Positions 60,210 to 64,000 of a stretch of 64,000 bases of DNA are shown here, one piece after another. The notes below the pieces were generated by a model that ran no database searches, had not been told where the DNA came from, and worked only from the letters and a program-made list of their open reading frames with translations. This DNA is from Mesorhizobium sp. B2-1-1 (GTDB lineage: Bacteria > Pseudomonadota > Alphaproteobacteria > Rhizobiales > Rhizobiaceae), in NCBI RefSeq assembly GCF_006442975.2, contig NZ_CP083954.1, positions 4,285,501 through 4,349,500 of the forward strand. The letters are read 5' to 3'. Position 1 is the stretch's first letter. Each line of letters starts with the position of its first letter. A program made the position numbers and the translations under genes.

Positions 60210-61091
60210 ATGTCATCCGTTGCCGAGAACGCCAAGATTATCGCCAAGGGCCTCGCTTTCGGGGAATCGCCGCGTTGGCATGAGGGACGCCTGTGGCTCT
60301 GCAACTGGGGTACCGGAGAGATCGTCGCCGTGAGCGACGAGGGCAAGAGCAGGGTGATGCTCACCGTGCCAGCGGTCCTGCCCTACTCCATCGACTGGCT
60401 GCCGGATGGCAGGTTGCTCGTGATTTCAGGCCGCGAAGGCCTGCTGCTAAGGCAGGAGGTGGATGGCAGGCTCGTCACCCATGCCGATCTGCGCGACCTT
60501 TCGAAAAGCCCCTGGAACGAGATCGTCGTCGATGGGCGCGGCAATATCTATGTCAATGGCGGCGGCCCGGCGCCGGCACCCGGCCAGCATTTCGGCCCGG
60601 GCACGATCGTGCTGATCACGCCGGACGGGACGGCCAGGCAAGTGGCTGGGAATATCGCGTTTGCCAATGGCATGGCTGTGACCCCGGACAACAGGACGCT
60701 GATCATTGCCGAATCCCACTCCAACCGGCTGACCGCCTTCGACATAGCCGCCGACGGCACTCTGGCTAATCGGCGGGTGTGGGCCGATGTCGACGGCTAT
60801 CCCGATGGCATCTGCCTAGATGCCGAAGGGACGGTCTGGTACGCGGATGTTCCCAACAAGCGCTGTGCGCAGGTACGCGAAGGCGGTGAAGTGATGCAGA
60901 CCGTGACCGCCGATCGCGGCTGCTTCGCCTGCATGCTGGGCGGTGTCGACGGCAGGACGCTGTTCATCACCGCAGCCGAGTGGCGCGGCTTCGACCACAT
61001 GTCGAGCGACGCCCGCACTGGTCAGGTGCTGGGCGTCGCTGTTTCCTCGCCTGGCGCGGGATGGCCGTCTTACATTTCGGGCACACGCTGA
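60210..61091 (+). CDS. SMP-30/gluconolactonase/LRE-like sugar lactonase
   Basis: 293 residues forming a six-bladed beta-propeller. Metal-ligand candidates are Glu in FGESPRWHEGRLWL, Asn in NEIVVDGRGNIYVNG, Asn in FANGMAVTPDNRT and Asp in GYPDGICLDAEGTVW, matching the family. It would hydrolyse a sugar lactone in the cytoplasm, linked to sugar acid catabolism. AAGGAG lies seven bases before the ATG at 60210, so the longer upstream frame is rejected. Confidence 0.9.
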   Translation: MSSVAENAKIIAKGLAFGESPRWHEGRLWLCNWGTGEIVAVSDEGKSRVMLTVPAVLPYSIDWLPDGRLLVISGREGLLLRQEVDGRLVTHADLRDLSKSPWNEIVVDGRGNIYVNGGGPAPAPGQHFGPGTIVLITPDGTARQVAGNIAFANGMAVTPDNRTLIIAESHSNRLTAFDIAADGTLANRRVWADVDGYPDGICLDAEGTVWYADVPNKRCAQVREGGEVMQTVTADRGCFACMLGGVDGRTLFITAAEWRGFDHMSSDARTGQVLGVAVSSPGAGWPSYISGTR

Positions 61092-61122
61092 TTGGCGAAA
61101 GCGATGGAGATAGCCAACGCCG

Positions 61123-63006
61123 CTACGACAGCTCCGACGTGCGCCTGCGCACTACCACACCCAGTTCGTCGCTTTCGCGGGCGATGCGCAGACGCTCCTC
61201 AGCTTCGGTCGCCTCGCGCTGGCGGTCCCACATCGAGGCGTAAAGCCCGTGCTTGCGCATCAGATCGGCATGTGTGCCGCGTTCGGCGATCTGGCCGTCC
61301 TTGAGCACGATGATTTCGTCGGCCGTGATCACCGTCGACAGCCGGTGGGCGATGACGATGGTAGTGCGGCCCCGGCTGACCAGGTCGAGCGCGGCCTGGA
61401 TCTCCTGTTCGGTATGGCTGTCCAGCGCCGAGGTCGCCTCGTCGAGCATCAGGATCGGCGGCGCCTTGAGAATGGTGCGGGCAATCGCCACGCGCTGCTT
61501 CTCGCCGCCGGAAAGCTTCAGCCCGCGCTCGCCGACCATCGAGCGGTAACCCTCGGGCAGCCGCTCGATGAAAGGGCCGATCTGGGCGAGTTCGGCCGCC
61601 TTGCGCACCTCCTCCTCGCTGGCGCCGATGCGGCCGTAGCGGATGTTGTAGGCGATGGTGTCGTTGAACAGCACGGTGTCCTGAGGCACCATGCCGATCG
61701 CCGCGCGCAGGCTCTCCTGCGTCACTTCCCTGACATCCTGGCCGTCGATCAGCACCTGGCCCGACTGGATGTCGTAGAAGCGGAACAGCAGCCGCGAGAT
61801 GGTCGACTTGCCCGCGCCCGAAGGACCGACGATGGCGACCGTCTTGCCGGCCGGCACCTCGAAGCTGATGCCTTTCAGGATCTTGCGGTTCGGATCATAG
61901 GAGAAATGCACGTCGCGGAATTCGACCTTGCCGGCTTCGATCGCGAGCGGCCTGGCACTGGGCTTGTCGACGATCTCCTGCGGCACGTCGAGCAGGTCGA
62001 ACATCTGCTCGATATCGGTGAGGCCCTGGCGAATCTCGCGGTAGATGAAGCCGATGAAATTGAGCGGCACCGAGAGCTGCATCAGCATGGCGTTGATGAA
62101 GACGAAATCACCGACAGACTGCGTACCGCGCTGCACTTCGAGCGCGGACATGCACATGACAATGACCGTGCCCAGACCGTAGATGACGCCCTGGCCGAAA
62201 TTCAGCCAGCCGAGCGACGTCCAGATCCTGGTCGCCGACATCTCGTAACGCGCCATGGAGCGGTCGAAGCGCTCGGCCTCCATGGCCTCGTTGTTGAAAT
62301 ATTTGACCGTCTCGAAATTGAGCAGAGAGTCGATCGCCTTGGTGTTGGCGTCGGTGTCGCTGTCGTTCATGTCGCGGCGGATCGAAATGCGCCAGTCGCT
62401 GGCGCGAACCGTGAACCAGACATAGAGCCAGACGGTGACCGCCACCACGGCTACGTATTTCCAGCCATAGGTGTAGGCGAAGATGCCCGTGGTCAGCGCG
62501 AATTCGAGGATGGTCGGCGCCGTGTTGAGCATGATGAAGCGCACGATCGTCTCGATGCCCTTGGTGCCGCGCTCGATGATGCGCGACAGGCCGCCGGTGC
62601 GTCGTTCGAGATGGAAGCGCAGGGACAACTGGTGCATATGGACGAAGGTGCGGAAGGCAAGCTGGCGCACAGCGTACTGGCCGACGCGGGCAAACAGCGC
62701 GTCGCGCAACTGGTTGAAGCCGAGTTGCACGAGCCGCACCACATTGTAGGCGACAACCAACATGACCGGGGCGAGCAGGAAGGCGGGCAGCGGCGGCGTC
62801 GATCTGCCGTCACCGGCCAAGGCGTCGGTCGCCCATTTGAAGAAATAGGGTCCCGCGACCAATGTCAGCTTGGCAACCACCAGCAGAATTGTCGCCCAGG
62901 TGACGCGCGCCCGCAGATCGGCACGATCCGCCGGCCACATATAGGGCCAGAGGTTAAGCAGCGTCTTGAAGGTCGGGGAATCGGCGGAGACGGTTTTTTC
63001 GGCCAC
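61123..63006 (-). CDS. Atm1-type ABC exporter (fused permease-ATPase)
   Basis: 627 residues, six membrane helices then an ATPase. Walker [10 protein letters not shown], signature LSGGEKQRVAIARTIL and Walker B ILMLDEATSALDSHT are intact. Family features of Atm1/HMT1 exporters (glutathione-coupled metal or sulfur export) include NDSDTDANTKAIDSLLNFETVKYFNNE. Relatives from Novosphingobium move glutathione conjugates of heavy metals. The start is GTG at 63006. The gene lies 25 bases after an ArsR-type regulator, so metal-responsive control is likely. Confidence 0.9.
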   Translation of the reverse strand: MAEKTVSADSPTFKTLLNLWPYMWPADRADLRARVTWATILLVVAKLTLVAGPYFFKWATDALAGDGRSTPPLPAFLLAPVMLVVAYNVVRLVQLGFNQLRDALFARVGQYAVRQLAFRTFVHMHQLSLRFHLERRTGGLSRIIERGTKGIETIVRFIMLNTAPTILEFALTTGIFAYTYGWKYVAVVAVTVWLYVWFTVRASDWRISIRRDMNDSDTDANTKAIDSLLNFETVKYFNNEAMEAERFDRSMARYEMSATRIWTSLGWLNFGQGVIYGLGTVIVMCMSALEVQRGTQSVGDFVFINAMLMQLSVPLNFIGFIYREIRQGLTDIEQMFDLLDVPQEIVDKPSARPLAIEAGKVEFRDVHFSYDPNRKILKGISFEVPAGKTVAIVGPSGAGKSTISRLLFRFYDIQSGQVLIDGQDVREVTQESLRAAIGMVPQDTVLFNDTIAYNIRYGRIGASEEEVRKAAELAQIGPFIERLPEGYRSMVGERGLKLSGGEKQRVAIARTILKAPPILMLDEATSALDSHTEQEIQAALDLVSRGRTTIVIAHRLSTVITADEIIVLKDGQIAERGTHADLMRKHGLYASMWDRQREATEAEERLRIARESDELGVVVRRRTSELS

Positions 63007-63031
63007 TTTTCTTGCCTTTTGGGTGAGAGGG

Positions 63032-63379
63032 TCAGCGGCTGGTCGAGCAGGAAACGACGAGCGCGCTCAGCGAAGCCGACACGCCGGCAAGCGCGGCTTG
63101 GTCCACCTCGTAGCGCGAGCGCTGGCGGTCAGGCGCGAAGCGCACCAGCCCCGCCTCGACCAGGATCTTCAGATGCTGCGAGACGGTCGACTGGGCGAGA
63201 TCGAGGTGGTCGACAACGTCCCGACAGCAGCAGAAACCGCTGGCAGACAGGCGTTTCAGGATCTCGATGCGCGCAGGGTGCGAGAGCGCGGCGAAGCGGG
63301 CAGCGATGGAGTGGCTGTCGGTGGTGCAAGAGGTTGGCGCGCTCGTCGCGCGGTCTTGTTCAGGCAGGGATTCGGTCAT
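63032..63379 (-). CDS. ArsR/SmtB-family metal-responsive repressor
   Basis: 115 residues. Winged helix with ARFAALSHPARIEILKRLSAS, DVVDHLDLAQSTVSQHLKILVEAGLV and a wing RFAPDRQRSRYEVD. A GFCCCRDVVDHL cysteine cluster at helix 3 is the place where ArsR and CadC bind arsenite or soft metals; the C-terminal VVSCSTSR may add a ligand. Metal binding would release DNA and allow expression of the Atm1-type exporter downstream. A perfect 8-bp dyad adjoins its start codon. Confidence 0.92.
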   Translation of the reverse strand: MTESLPEQDRATSAPTSCTTDSHSIAARFAALSHPARIEILKRLSASGFCCCRDVVDHLDLAQSTVSQHLKILVEAGLVRFAPDRQRSRYEVDQAALAGVSASLSALVVSCSTSR

Positions 63380-63380
63380 C

Positions 63381-63404
63381 GTTCATCGGCGATAGACGAT
63401 GAAC
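63381..63404. promoter_or_regulatory. ArsR-type operator
   Basis: GTTCATCG-N8-CGATGAAC is a perfect dyad, immediately upstream of the regulator's start codon at 63379. Binding there would block the promoter of the arsR-exporter operon. Confidence 0.65.
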
Positions 63405-63500
63405 AGTGACGAGGCAAGCTGGCCGGATGGGGAGATTGCAGGCGGAGGGCTGCGAAGGATCGGCTTCGGAACGGCTTGCAGCCGCCCCGCTGACGCTTGC

Positions 63501-64000
63501 CTACTCCGTCTTCGCCGAATGCGTCGTCATCTGGTCACCCATCGCCTTGAGGTCGGCGGCCTCGCCTTCCTTAGACCGTGGCGGGACCTTGAACACCTGT
63601 CCCGGCCAGATGCGGTCGGGATTGCGGATCTGGTCCTGGTTGGCGAGATAGATGGTCGAGTAGCGCATGCCATAGCCGTAAACGCGCCGCGAAATCCGCC
63701 ACAGCGTGTCGTGACGGCGGATGATCACGGCGCCGTTGGCATGTTCGAGCTTGGGTGAAACAGTCTCGGCCACATCGGAAGGCGGCGTGGCCACTGCATC
63801 GGCCGGAGCCGGTTCCGCCGGGTTGGCGGGCGCTTCAGCGGCAGCCGACGGTTCGGCAGACTTTGCATCGGCCGCCTTGGATCCAGCAGGCGCCACGGCG
63901 GCGACCGCCTCGCCCGGTTCGCGCTCGAACGGTACGGCGGCGCGGGCCACCACCTTCACCCCGTCGGCATCGAGGCCATCGACACGGATGGTGTAACTGC
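63501..64000 (-). CDS. LysM-domain protein, 5' end outside the window
   Basis: The visible 166 residues are the C-terminal part. A Pro/Ala/Glu-rich linker is followed by a LysM domain (VIIRRHDTLWRISRRVYGYGMRYSTIYLANQDQI and DRIWPGQVFKVP), which binds peptidoglycan. The frame continues past the window end (YTIRVDGLDADGVKVV lies upstream of the GTG at 63959), so the true start is outside. It probably has an envelope role, with Ig-like modules before LysM as in other rhizobial proteins of this type. Confidence 0.85.
   Translation of the reverse strand, partial: SYTIRVDGLDADGVKVVARAAVPFEREPGEAVAAVAPAGSKAADAKSAEPSAAAEAPANPAEPAPADAVATPPSDVAETVSPKLEHANGAVIIRRHDTLWRISRRVYGYGMRYSTIYLANQDQIRNPDRIWPGQVFKVPPRSKEGEAADLKAMGDQMTTHSAKTE

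Overview
The window reads as chromosomal DNA of a GC-rich alphaproteobacterium of the order Hyphomicrobiales (Rhizobiales), most likely Mesorhizobium or a close relative. The reasons are the uniformly high third-position GC, rhizobial gene order (lptF-lptG-lptD-surA-pdxA-rsmA and gmk-yicC-mltG-fabF-acpP-fabG-fabD; dnaB-radA-cvpA-purF-SDR), an Omp25-type outer membrane protein, an EcfG-type promoter, and phosphatidylserine synthase/decarboxylase genes next to each other. I see no prophage, insertion sequence, CRISPR array, rRNA or tRNA gene. Identifications rest on reading the translated sequences; no database search was run.

Layout. 1-12.6 kb: end-truncated uvrC with an upstream reductase, an Omp25-like porin, stress and hypothetical genes, a histone H1-like protein, rlmJ, a TetR regulator diverging from a secreted AhpD-like protein across paired operators, then holC-pepA. 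13-20.6 kb: the LPS export genes lptF, lptG and lptD with a SurA-type chaperone, pdxA and rsmA. 20.6-24.8 kb: a three-gene molybdenum hydroxylase operon (cytochrome c, 2Fe-2S and Mo subunits) lying between rsmA and gmk. 25-31.9 kb: gmk, yicC, mltG and the fatty acid genes, with a decayed RelBE-like toxin-antitoxin locus between fabG and fabD. 32-36 kb: a membrane phosphoglycerol-transferase-like enzyme and a Tad-type von Willebrand protein.

36-47 kb is the information-processing block: rpsF-rpsR, rplI, cfa, ynfA, an Rsm22-type methyltransferase, dnaB, radA, cvpA, purF and an SDR. 47-58 kb holds envelope, detoxification and transport genes: an exported protein, OsmC, a serine carboxypeptidase, a glutathione transferase with an H1-like tail, a VOC enzyme, two DMT transporters, a LysR-tautomerase pair and an Aas-like fusion. 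58-64 kb: pssA-psd, an SMP-30 hydrolase, an ArsR-regulated Atm1-type ABC exporter and a LysM protein cut by the window end.

Taken together this is a mainly housekeeping envelope and lipid region (LPS transport, fatty acid synthesis, phospholipid headgroups, cyclopropanation) with small accessory insertions. The parts that ordinary annotation would miss lie between genes: two promoter-to-terminator units that look like very short RNAs (near 40.76 and 48.93 kb), a structured C-rich/G-rich element at 54.5 kb, several perfect operator-like dyads, and the relBE remnant.
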